Origin: SAR324 cluster bacterium
Lineage (GTDB): Bacteria; Bdellovibrionota; UBA2361; JAAZON01
Direction of reading: 5' to 3'
Length of the DNA: 6,555 nt
NCBI GenBank assembly: GCA_012797725.1
Contig: JAAZON010000113.1
Location: 1-6,555, forward strand
A program made the position numbers and the translations under genes. Below, in pieces: positions 1 to 5,758 of this stretch. Position 1 is the first letter of the stretch. Each line of letters begins with the position of its first letter. The notes under the pieces were generated by a model. The model saw only the letters and a program-made list of their open reading frames with translations, searched no databases and had not been told where the DNA came from.

Positions 1-57
1 CTGTTAAAACTGCTCGTATTAGGTGCAATCATGTCAGTAGATGTGGCTCTGGCATCA
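1..57 (+). other. Signal peptide (C-terminal part) of the glycoside hydrolase
   Basis: Translated from base 1, the frame gives a Lys followed by a hydrophobic run (LLVLGAIMSV) and then VALA-SEP. The Ala-x-Ala end fits signal peptidase I, with cleavage expected after ALA at about base 54. The n-region with the initiator Met appears to lie just left of the window. The alternative is that translation begins at ATG 31 and the protein is cytoplasmic, which would be unusual for this family in this setting. Confidence 0.6.
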
Positions 58-999
58 GAACCTTTTAGAACCGCTGCGTTTAACCTCCTTCCAAAAAAGA
101 CGATCAATACTGAAATATTAGGGACGAATGCATTTTGCAATGATCCCAGATTCGGAACCGTAAAAAACCAGCTCCTGGAAGTTAGAGATACACTAAAATT
201 GAAGCATGTGAGAGTGCTCTTTGCTTGGAACGATCAAATACAGAGCTCTCCAACTTCCAAACAAAACTTCTCATTTTATGATGATATTGCACGCAACATC
301 CCAGAGGGGGTTGATGCTATCGTAGTTTTAACTGGATTACCCTCATGGATGAAAGATCCTGCTAACTGGAGAGACGGAAACCCCCGTAAGACTTTCAATG
401 ATCTATGGATAAAAAGCGTTACGTCACGATATGCAAAAAACTCGAGAATAATTGGATACCAGATTTGGAATGAACCAAACGATAAAGGAAACCCTGACAA
501 TAAAGTTCTTAATTTCACAGATTACCCACAAAATTATGTTGAATTGTTAGCCTATTCGTACTCAACTATAAAAAAAGTAAATGCTTCGAAAAAGGTTCTG
601 ACTGCGGCTACTACTGCAATTAATCAAAACTTTCCTCGCTCAATCAACTACAACAGAAAAATGAAAGATGCAGGGGCTCTTAAATATGCAGATATTTGGA
701 GTGTGCACTATTATGGGGAACAAATTGAAAATGTGTTGAGGTCGAAAGGTTTCCGTTCCTTCTCTCATGGATTTCCAAAACCCTTCTGGATCACAGAATC
801 TGGGGAGAAGGGAACTAATAAGCAACTTAGTTATGGCCGCAGAATTTGGCCTTTTCTCACAAAATATGTACGGGGGATTGAACGTATTTATCAATATCAA
901 TTCACTGAGAATACCGAAGCCTCACAAACCTACGGCATGAGAAATTTAACTAAAGGCAAAGAGCTCTCAGATCTTTACATTTATTTAAGAGATCGATGA
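1..999 (+). CDS. Secreted clan GH-A (GH39/GH5-like) glycoside hydrolase, 5' end probably outside the window
   Basis: Probable exported retaining glycosidase that hydrolyses an extracellular or periplasmic polysaccharide; the substrate cannot be told. Counting from the ATG at 31, the strands of a full (beta/alpha)8 barrel can be followed: GTNAF near 31, RVLFAW near 61, IVVLTGLP near 97, GYQIWNEPN near 142, VLTAATT near 189, DIWSVHYYG near 221, PFWITESGEK near 251 and IERIYQYQF near 283. The acid/base candidate is Glu148 in the NEP motif after strand 4, and the nucleophile candidate is Glu256 in ITES after strand 7, the clan GH-A arrangement. The frame is open from base 1 and reads LLKLLVLGAI before that Met. 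Together with the following residues it forms a hydrophobic stretch ending in ALA-SEP, a convincing signal peptide and cleavage site, so I favour a start left of the window. An ATG start at 31, with AGGTG 5 nt upstream, is possible but would lose the signal. The stop at 997-999 overlaps the convergent ygbA-like gene. Fold is well supported; the family number is uncertain. Confidence 0.85.
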   Translation: MLKLLVLGAIMSVDVALASEPFRTAAFNLLPKKTINTEILGTNAFCNDPRFGTVKNQLLEVRDTLKLKHVRVLFAWNDQIQSSPTSKQNFSFYDDIARNIPEGVDAIVVLTGLPSWMKDPANWRDGNPRKTFNDLWIKSVTSRYAKNSRIIGYQIWNEPNDKGNPDNKVLNFTDYPQNYVELLAYSYSTIKKVNASKKVLTAATTAINQNFPRSINYNRKMKDAGALKYADIWSVHYYGEQIENVLRSKGFRSFSHGFPKPFWITESGEKGTNKQLSYGRRIWPFLTKYVRGIERIYQYQFTENTEASQTYGMRNLTKGKELSDLYIYLRDR

Positions 1000-1287
1000 C
1001 ACATAGTGAAGTAGGGTTAAGATTGGATGCCTAAAAAGCATTCTCGGGCCTGAAAAATGCATTACCTCCTGGATTCGCTCACGCATCTCTTTAGAATAAC
1101 AATGCACTTCGCAGTTTGAGCATGCTTTCTTTTTTTCTTTGAAGGGGCATGAGATTAGCTTTTTATGAGCATACTCTAGAAGCTCAAAACACTGTGGGCA
1201 GACAGCATCTCGGCTACGATGCTTTGCTCGGCAATATATCCTAATCATCAAAGCAACAGTTTGCTTCTCACGCTCGATTCGATGCAT
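985..1287 (-). CDS. ygbA: YgbA-family ('nitrous oxide-stimulated promoter', PF11756-type) Cys-rich protein
   Basis: A 100-residue soluble protein of the YgbA_NO family. The recognisable signature is an N-terminal EREKQTVALMIRIYCR, then C30-P-x-C33, C47-P-F, C56-x-x-C59-x-x-x-C63 and the C-terminal GPRMLFRHPILTLLH, which closely resembles what I recall of E. coli YgbA (about 117 residues). The seven cysteines (19, 30, 33, 47, 56, 59, 63) suggest a metal or Fe-S site, which is inference. In enterobacteria ygbA is controlled by the NO sensor NsrR and belongs to the nitrosative-stress response; its exact role is less settled. The start is well set: AGAGGA (minus strand, 1294-1299) lies 6 nt before the ATG. 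The stop codon is inside the convergent glycosidase gene, a 15-bp tail-to-tail overlap. I saw no clear NsrR, FNR or HcpR operator upstream, so NO control here is unproven. Its neighbours suggest no shared function. Confidence 0.88.
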   Translation of the reverse strand: MHRIEREKQTVALMIRIYCRAKHRSRDAVCPQCFELLEYAHKKLISCPFKEKKKACSNCEVHCYSKEMRERIQEVMHFSGPRMLFRHPILTLLHYVSSIS

Positions 1288-1293
1288 GTTTTG

Positions 1294-1299
1294 TCCTCT
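1294..1299 (-). promoter_or_regulatory. Shine-Dalgarno site of the ygbA-like gene
   Basis: On the minus strand the sequence reads AGAGGA followed by 6 nt and then ATG (1287-1285). This is a strong ribosome binding site at normal spacing and fixes the start of the 100-residue protein. Confidence 0.7.
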
Positions 1300-1331
1300 T
1301 TGGAAGCTGTTTGCGGAATTCTAAAAACATG

Positions 1332-1383
1332 AAAACAAGCTAATATTCTGGCAAAAAAAACAGTCAAAGGACAATCTTGTTTT
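1332..1383. repeat. 8-bp inverted repeat flanking the candidate ygbA promoter
   Basis: AAAACAAG at 1332-1339 is perfectly inverted as CTTGTTTT at 1376-1383. The arms bracket the TTGACT/TATTAG promoter candidate, one turn outside each element. Inside this AT-rich spacer an 8-bp match 36 bp apart can arise by chance, so a regulator binding role is only a possibility. Confidence 0.3.
1340..1367 (-). promoter_or_regulatory. Candidate sigma70-type promoter for the ygbA-like gene
   Basis: On the minus strand, TTGACT (1367-1362, 5 of 6 to the -35 consensus) is followed after 16 bp by TATTAG (1345-1340, 4 of 6 to the -10). The spacer carries an A8/T8 tract at 1353-1360. Transcription would begin near 1333, giving a leader of roughly 45 nt with the ribosome site near its end. 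Consensus matching by eye only. Confidence 0.35.
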
Positions 1384-1391
1384 AATAAAAC
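1379..1391. promoter_or_regulatory. 13-bp perfect dyad GTTTTA-A-TAAAAC, possible operator
   Basis: A perfect palindrome with 6-bp arms around one central base lies between the two divergent promoter candidates: about 12 bp upstream of the minus-strand -35 and 20 bp upstream of the plus-strand TATAAT. It does not match the NsrR, FNR or HcpR consensus as I know them. The position suits a regulator of either gene, but AT-rich dyads of this size are common. Confidence 0.25.
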
Positions 1392-1410
1392 CCAACCTAT
1401 CTTTTACTTT

Positions 1411-1416
1411 TATAAT
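1411..1416 (+). promoter_or_regulatory. Consensus -10 box TATAAT, candidate promoter of the membrane-protein operon
   Basis: A perfect TATAAT occurs about 120 bp before the start codon of the large membrane protein. No good -35 lies 15-19 bp upstream (the bases there read around AAACCC), so it would need an activator or be weak. Transcription from here would give a leader of about 110 nt that contains the direct repeat and small dyad described separately. Confidence 0.35.
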
Positions 1417-1431
1417 GACGAGCCGAAAGTC

Positions 1432-1469
1432 TCTCCTTGAAGACATTTTTCTAGGAGTATCTCCTTGAA
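1432..1469 (+). repeat. Direct repeat TCTCCTTGAA x2 with overlapping small dyad
   Basis: TCTCCTTGAA occurs at 1432-1441 and again at 1460-1469, 28 bp apart start to start. The second copy also pairs with AGGAG at 1453-1457 to form a short dyad, AGGAG-TAT-CTCCT (1453-1465). Both lie between the candidate promoters and the start codon of the large membrane protein, so they could be a regulator site or part of a leader RNA. The hairpin is too short, and lacks a T-run, to be a terminator. Confidence 0.35.
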
Positions 1470-1493
1470 AAAGCACAGTTTTTCCTTCTTAAT
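1465..1493 (+). promoter_or_regulatory. Second candidate promoter TTGAAA-17-CTTAAT
   Basis: TTGAAA at 1465-1470 (5 of 6) and CTTAAT at 1488-1493 (4 of 6) are separated by 17 bp. A start near 1500 would leave a short leader of about 35 nt containing the ribosome site. This is an alternative or addition to the TATAAT at 1411; only 5'-end mapping can choose. Confidence 0.3.
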
Positions 1494-1521
1494 AGTTTGA
1501 GTGTCAGAAAGTTTTCGATAC

Positions 1522-1525
1522 GAGG
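1522..1525 (+). promoter_or_regulatory. Shine-Dalgarno site of the GT39-DUF2298 gene
   Basis: GAGG (within CGAGGTG) lies 9 nt before the ATG at 1535. It supports this start, which also places a membrane-insertion segment and the catalytic HPDE motif at the expected distance from the N-terminus. Confidence 0.6.
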
Positions 1526-1534
1526 TGCTAGTTC

Positions 1535-3487
1535 ATGCTAAGGTTTAAATCTTTTTTCCCCCTTTTTCTGATTACTGCTTTCGCGTTAGTTCTCCGTGTA
1601 CTTTTTCTATCTCATGGATTTAGTTTTCACCCCGACGAACGCCATATTATAATGGTAACCGAAGGATTGAGACTTACAGATCTCAATCCAGGTTCTTTTG
1701 CCTACGGAAGTTTCCCTTTTTACCTTCTATGGGTTTCAAAGAATTTCCTTTCATTATTTTACTCATGGCTTGGAACCTACGATGGACTGTTTATAGTGGG
1801 ACGAAGTTTATCTGTTTTTTTTGGATGTATCGCCGTAATTCTAACGTACCATCTTGGAAACCGCACCTACGAGCAACGACGAATAGGAATTCTGGCCGCA
1901 GGACTGCTTGCTTTTAATTTCTTTCACATACAAACATCTCGCTTCTTCACTGTTGATATTATTCTGACAACAATTGCACTTGCTACTCTGCTGGTGTTTA
2001 TTCGCCTCGACCGGCCTTTCGGTTGGGTCTCTAATGTTCTAGCCGGCATTCTTTTAGGGCTCGCAATTGGCACAAAAGTTAGCGCTCTCTCTTTGATAAT
2101 TCCACTCTATTACATGCTCTTTCTAAGAGACTGGCGGCGAGCTTATTCGAGTTGGCTCGAAATTTTTGTTCATACCACTTTGGCAATTCTAGTAGCTATT
2201 TCAGCTTTCTTCCTGGCAGATCCCTATACTTTTCTTGGAGGAAAGAGCTTAAGCGTACGGACAATTGGTTGGCTTGGATTTTCCACATTATGGATTTCAA
2301 TAATTCTTTGTGCTTTTTGGCCACAAAAATGGGGAGGTGGGATAAAATTACATATCCTTGCTCAAATCGTTGCAGTTTCATTCTGTACTTTCCTCTTAGT
2401 CGAACCTTATGCCTATTTTGACTATGCAAGATACCTTGCACATACAAAGGAACAGTTAAGCCTGATAAAAGGACTTTGGTTTGCTCCTTATACCTGGCAA
2501 TATGTTGGGACTTTGCCCTTCTTTTATCACCTAAAACAACTATTCTTCTACACAATTGGAATCCCAACTTCCCTTGCTGTTTTCACGGGCATATTGTTCG
2601 CTGCTTTCTCTCAAGGTCGAAGGTCTAATAGCAGAGAAGCCTTGATGCTATCTTGGCTTCTGCCTTATTTCATAATTATCGCAGCATATCAGGTTAAATT
2701 CCCCCGTTATCTTTTGCCTCTTTATCCTCTATTTATGATTTTTGCAGCTCGTCTCTTAGTGCTTTGCTATGAAAAACTCTGCAACTTATTGTCCTTCGAT
2801 GGAAAGCAAGTCGTTGCGTCAATACCAATAATGATTGTCTTTATTTCCACCTGTCTTCACGGAATTTCACTATTAAGCATTAGCTCTGAGGAGCATACTT
2901 ACGTTCGTGCCTCGAATTGGATTTACGACAATGTTCCTCCAGGCTCTCGTATTATGGGCCCACATTGGGACGATCGACTCCCACTCTCTCTGCCAGGGAA
3001 GAGTGCGGAAAGATATGATAGCGAAGGAAGAGACAACGAACTTGCATTTTATGAGCCTGATACCCCGAACAAGATCCAGAAAATAGTTGAGCAACTTGCA
3101 AAAGCTGATTACATTGCATTCGCAACACCCAGAATACAAGGATCCATTCCAAGACTAGAAGATCCCCTTCCAAAACAACTTCAAGAACAACCTTTCACAA
3201 AAACCTTGCTTCAAGTGCTTTATGCGGGGGAACTTGGTTATCGATTAGTTCACACATCGAAAATTGAGCCACATATCGGAAGTTTAAGCTTCAATGATGA
3301 CTTAGCCGATGAGAGCCTTTCTGTTTATGACCACCCAAAAGCATCCATCTTTAAAAATGAAGGAAGATTATCTGCCGATGAAATCAAAAATAAAGTAATC
3401 CAGAATATCGATAAAAGCCACCTCCCATCAATGGACGAAATACTCTTAAGAAATTCTTCAGACACCCCTAAGGACTCCAATAACCAG
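1535..3487 (+). other. N-terminal GT-C glycosyltransferase half with extracytoplasmic domain
   Basis: Covers roughly residues 1-651. About twelve hydrophobic segments (8-25 through 428-447) are followed by a soluble stretch of about 200 residues, the layout of PMT_2-type transferases with a C-terminal periplasmic domain. Its last part (about 600-655) is charged and low in hydrophobic residues (DEIKNK, SSDTPKDSNNQS) and reads as a linker to the second half. Boundaries are by eye. Confidence 0.7.
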
Positions 3488-5722
3488 TCTGCTTTCTTCC
3501 CAGTATTAAAGTGGTACATCCTAGTTTTCGTCCTTGGAGGAATTGGAACGTTTATTCTTTCTTCAATTATGCCTTCATTCCCTGCTATTTGTGCATCTCT
3601 TGGAAAAACATCGGGAATATTATTATTTGGTCTGCTTTCTTGGTATTTATCCTACACAACTTCATTTCGCCTCAACCAAGAATATCTGATTACTTTAATC
3701 ATCGTCTTGCTTTTTATTCTCTTCTCTTCACTCGTTATAGCTGGTTCAAAGAATTTGAAATTTCTAAACTTAAAATTACTGAAAGAGTGCTTGATAGTTG
3801 AATGCTTATTTCTTGCAGGATTTCTGGCATTACTGATACTGCGTTCCTACCAACCAGAGATTTTCTGGGGTGAGAAACCAATGGATGCCACGTTTTTTAA
3901 TTATTTTATAAGACTTGAAAACATGCCTCCAGTCGATCCCTGGGCCTCTGGGCGGCCTTTGCAGTATTATTATTTTGGAAGTTTTATAGTTGCTTTACTC
4001 CAAAAAATCGTAGGTCAATCCGCAGGAATTGGATTCAACATTTCCCTTGCAGTCATTGGAAGTCTTCACGTTATTGGACTCTATGGAATTATAAAAACTC
4101 TCAGTAAGAGCTCCCTCTTTGCTGTTCTTGGGGCCTTTTGCGTGGTGTTTCTCTCAAATCTTGACGTATTGAAACTTGTGGTATTTGACAAGATGAAGTT
4201 GGGATTTGACCTCTACTGGGCAAGCAGTCGAACTGTGCATAGCCCTGGAATTAACGAATATCCATTTTGGGCCCTTCTCTTTGGTGATTTGCATGCCCAT
4301 CTAATCACCCTTCCCTTTACCTTACTTGTGCTTGGGATCCTGTGCGTTTTATTTTTACTCAAACATCCTCTTTGCACCTGGAGACATTATCCACTCAAAA
4401 TGCTTTTAGGTCTCTGTCTTGGGAGCTTTTTCGTGCTTAATAGCTGGGATTTTCTGAGCTTTGGATTTCTGACAGGACTAGTTTTCTTATGGTATTGGGC
4501 TGGAGCATTGAAAGAGATGTGGGATGCCCACTCTCTGCGATGGGCTTTCCTTCTCATACTCGTCGATATCCTCATAGTAGGCGCTTGTGTTTTCTTGGGA
4601 GCAGGCCCGTTGTTCTTTGAGGCAGCTCAAAATATTTCTCCTCATTACGGGTTTGTTACTGGAGAGGAATTCAATAACGCTTGGCAGATTTTTAGAGTTT
4701 TTGGTCATTATAGTCCGTTCATATTGGGTGGGTGCCTAGTATTCGCAATTTCTTCTTTGAGAGAGAGAATAACTATTAGAAAAATATTTTTGGCGTTATT
4801 ACTGGGATTTGTTCCTATTGCACTTGCACTTTGGAATGTCTTGACGCCAGATGTGAAGGTCGATTTAGCGGACATCCACTGGAAGATTTTCTTATTCTTT
4901 TCCCTGCTTCTTATTTTAAACTGCCTCGCCGTGCTTCAAGCTGGCATTTCTAAAGAGCTTAGTTTCGTTTTCCTGATAATTGCTGCAGCCTCTATTATCC
5001 TTTGCGTAGTTGAACTTCATTTTCTTATGGATAGAGCAAATACCCTTTTCAAGTTCTATCATGCTTTATGGACGCTCTTTGGAATTGCAGCAATAGTCTC
5101 TCTTTCTCTGTTGTATAGATACTTTTTGGATAAAGAATGTCCCATTCTCGAGAGAAGTATCGCTGCTATCAGCATTATGGCCGGGGTATGTTTGTTCGCG
5201 CTGGCATTCACTGCATCGATTGTAAACTTAGTAAGCCTTCTTCCATTTCAGCGAATAGAAGGGTTTGCAGATTTAAGACCGACACTGGATGGACAGGCTT
5301 ATTTAAAATCATTGGACGGTGATGAATATAAAATGATTGAGTGGTTCAACACAAAAGTTAAAGGAACTCCGATCCTTCTCGAAGCCATTGGGCAATCATA
5401 TGGCCCCTTCACGCGTGTGGCCATGCATACGGGCCTCCCTGTAGTGCTGGGATGGGAGTACCACGTCTCACAACGTGGCACACACATTGATAGCATAAGG
5501 GAGAGAGCGTTAGATATTAAACAAGTTTATCGAAGTCCCGATCCCTGGCTGGCAAGGCGAATAATTGAAAAATATGGGGCTTCTTACATAGTTGTTGGCA
5601 ATTTGGAGAGAAGAGAGCTTGCTCAATATCCATTAGGACTAGCAAAATTCGAGAACAACCCCGATATTTTCATAAAGGTCTTCGAATCGGGGCCTGTTAG
5701 TGTGTATAGTGTCAATAAATAA
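1535..5722 (+). CDS. Fused GT-C (GT39/PMT_2-like) glycosyltransferase and DUF2298 'YYY-motif' membrane protein, 1395 residues
   Basis: A large inner-membrane protein with two multi-span halves. Residues 1 to about 450 look like a PMT_2/ArnT-type GT-C enzyme using a polyprenyl-phosphate sugar donor. After the first span comes FHPDERH (31-37, likely catalytic Asp34/Glu35), then FFHIQTSRFFTVD (129-141), GLAIGTKVSAL (175-185), LVEPYAYFDY (288-297) and KFPRYLLPLYP (388-398). Residues 450-655 are hydrophilic and probably extracytoplasmic (SNWIYDNVPPGSRI, HWDDRLPLSLPG). From about 657, spans resume into a DUF2298 module: GRPLQYYYFG (806-815), INEYPFWALLFGDLHAH (906-922), DRANTLFKFYHALW (1166-1179), and a C-terminal soluble part with LLEAIGQSYGPFTRV (1281-1295), TGLPVVLGWEYH (1299-1310) and YGASYIVVGNLERRE (1347-1361). 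About 25 spans are visible. The sugar and acceptor are unknown. The open frame is continuous with no sign of an assembly join. It probably forms an operon with the DUF2298 gene 36 bp downstream. Domain calls are confident; the reaction is inferred from the family. Confidence 0.88.
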   Translation: MLRFKSFFPLFLITAFALVLRVLFLSHGFSFHPDERHIIMVTEGLRLTDLNPGSFAYGSFPFYLLWVSKNFLSLFYSWLGTYDGLFIVGRSLSVFFGCIAVILTYHLGNRTYEQRRIGILAAGLLAFNFFHIQTSRFFTVDIILTTIALATLLVFIRLDRPFGWVSNVLAGILLGLAIGTKVSALSLIIPLYYMLFLRDWRRAYSSWLEIFVHTTLAILVAISAFFLADPYTFLGGKSLSVRTIGWLGFSTLWISIILCAFWPQKWGGGIKLHILAQIVAVSFCTFLLVEPYAYFDYARYLAHTKEQLSLIKGLWFAPYTWQYVGTLPFFYHLKQLFFYTIGIPTSLAVFTGILFAAFSQGRRSNSREALMLSWLLPYFIIIAAYQVKFPRYLLPLYPLFMIFAARLLVLCYEKLCNLLSFDGKQVVASIPIMIVFISTCLHGISLLSISSEEHTYVRASNWIYDNVPPGSRIMGPHWDDRLPLSLPGKSAERYDSEGRDNELAFYEPDTPNKIQKIVEQLAKADYIAFATPRIQGSIPRLEDPLPKQLQEQPFTKTLLQVLYAGELGYRLVHTSKIEPHIGSLSFNDDLADESLSVYDHPKASIFKNEGRLSADEIKNKVIQNIDKSHLPSMDEILLRNSSDTPKDSNNQSAFFPVLKWYILVFVLGGIGTFILSSIMPSFPAICASLGKTSGILLFGLLSWYLSYTTSFRLNQEYLITLIIVLLFILFSSLVIAGSKNLKFLNLKLLKECLIVECLFLAGFLALLILRSYQPEIFWGEKPMDATFFNYFIRLENMPPVDPWASGRPLQYYYFGSFIVALLQKIVGQSAGIGFNISLAVIGSLHVIGLYGIIKTLSKSSLFAVLGAFCVVFLSNLDVLKLVVFDKMKLGFDLYWASSRTVHSPGINEYPFWALLFGDLHAHLITLPFTLLVLGILCVLFLLKHPLCTWRHYPLKMLLGLCLGSFFVLNSWDFLSFGFLTGLVFLWYWAGALKEMWDAHSLRWAFLLILVDILIVGACVFLGAGPLFFEAAQNISPHYGFVTGEEFNNAWQIFRVFGHYSPFILGGCLVFAISSLRERITIRKIFLALLLGFVPIALALWNVLTPDVKVDLADIHWKIFLFFSLLLILNCLAVLQAGISKELSFVFLIIAAASIILCVVELHFLMDRANTLFKFYHALWTLFGIAAIVSLSLLYRYFLDKECPILERSIAAISIMAGVCLFALAFTASIVNLVSLLPFQRIEGFADLRPTLDGQAYLKSLDGDEYKMIEWFNTKVKGTPILLEAIGQSYGPFTRVAMHTGLPVVLGWEYHVSQRGTHIDSIRERALDIKQVYRSPDPWLARRIIEKYGASYIVVGNLERRELAQYPLGLAKFENNPDIFIKVFESGPVSVYSVNK
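3503..5719 (+). other. C-terminal DUF2298 (Chlor_Arch_YYY-type) half
   Basis: Covers roughly residues 657-1395. The hallmark triple tyrosine is at 811-813, with the GDLHAH loop about 106 residues later, a RANTLFKFYHALW segment and a soluble C-terminal tail. In many family members, from memory, the tail motif reads GW..HE..WRG; here it is GWEYHVSQRG, so the usual acidic residue is Val1311. The family has no established function. Confidence 0.75.
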
Positions 5723-5732
5723 CTAAACATCA

Positions 5733-5745
5733 ACAAACCGTTTGT
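5733..5745. repeat. 13-bp dyad ACAAAC-C-GTTTGT in the operon gap
   Basis: A perfect palindrome with 6-bp arms around one base sits in the 36-bp gap between the two large membrane-protein genes. As RNA it could form only a 5-bp AT-rich stem with a 3-nt loop and no T-run follows, so it is not an intrinsic terminator. It could bind a protein or simply be chance. Confidence 0.3.
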
Positions 5746-5758
5746 CTGAGAATTGTCT

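Noticed and set aside
1332..1391. NsrR, FNR or HcpR operator for the ygbA-like gene
   Set aside because: The dyads present do not match TTGAT-N4-ATCAA, TTGTGA-N6-TCACAA or the AAGATGCAT-type NsrR half site, so only an unassigned dyad is reported.
1451..1467. Small hairpin AGGAG-TAT-CTCCT considered as a terminator
   Set aside because: The stem is only 5 bp, no T-run follows on either strand at the right distance, and it lies upstream of genes on both sides.
2196..2567. 123-codon minus-strand open frame inside the large membrane-protein gene
   Set aside because: It lies wholly antisense to a strongly conserved GT-C coding region, has no recognisable domain, and its Lys/Arg-rich product is what the complement of hydrophobic codons usually gives.
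3335..3499. The charged region around residues 600-655 as a join of two separate genes
   Set aside because: The frame is open throughout, with no stop and no evident ribosome site plus start at the boundary. It reads better as an interdomain linker.
3511..3801. 96-codon plus-strand frame in another phase of the large gene
   Set aside because: It overlaps the start of the DUF2298 half in a different frame and its composition is that of a frame-shifted membrane segment. The main frame is continuous, so there is no reason to call a second gene or a frameshift.
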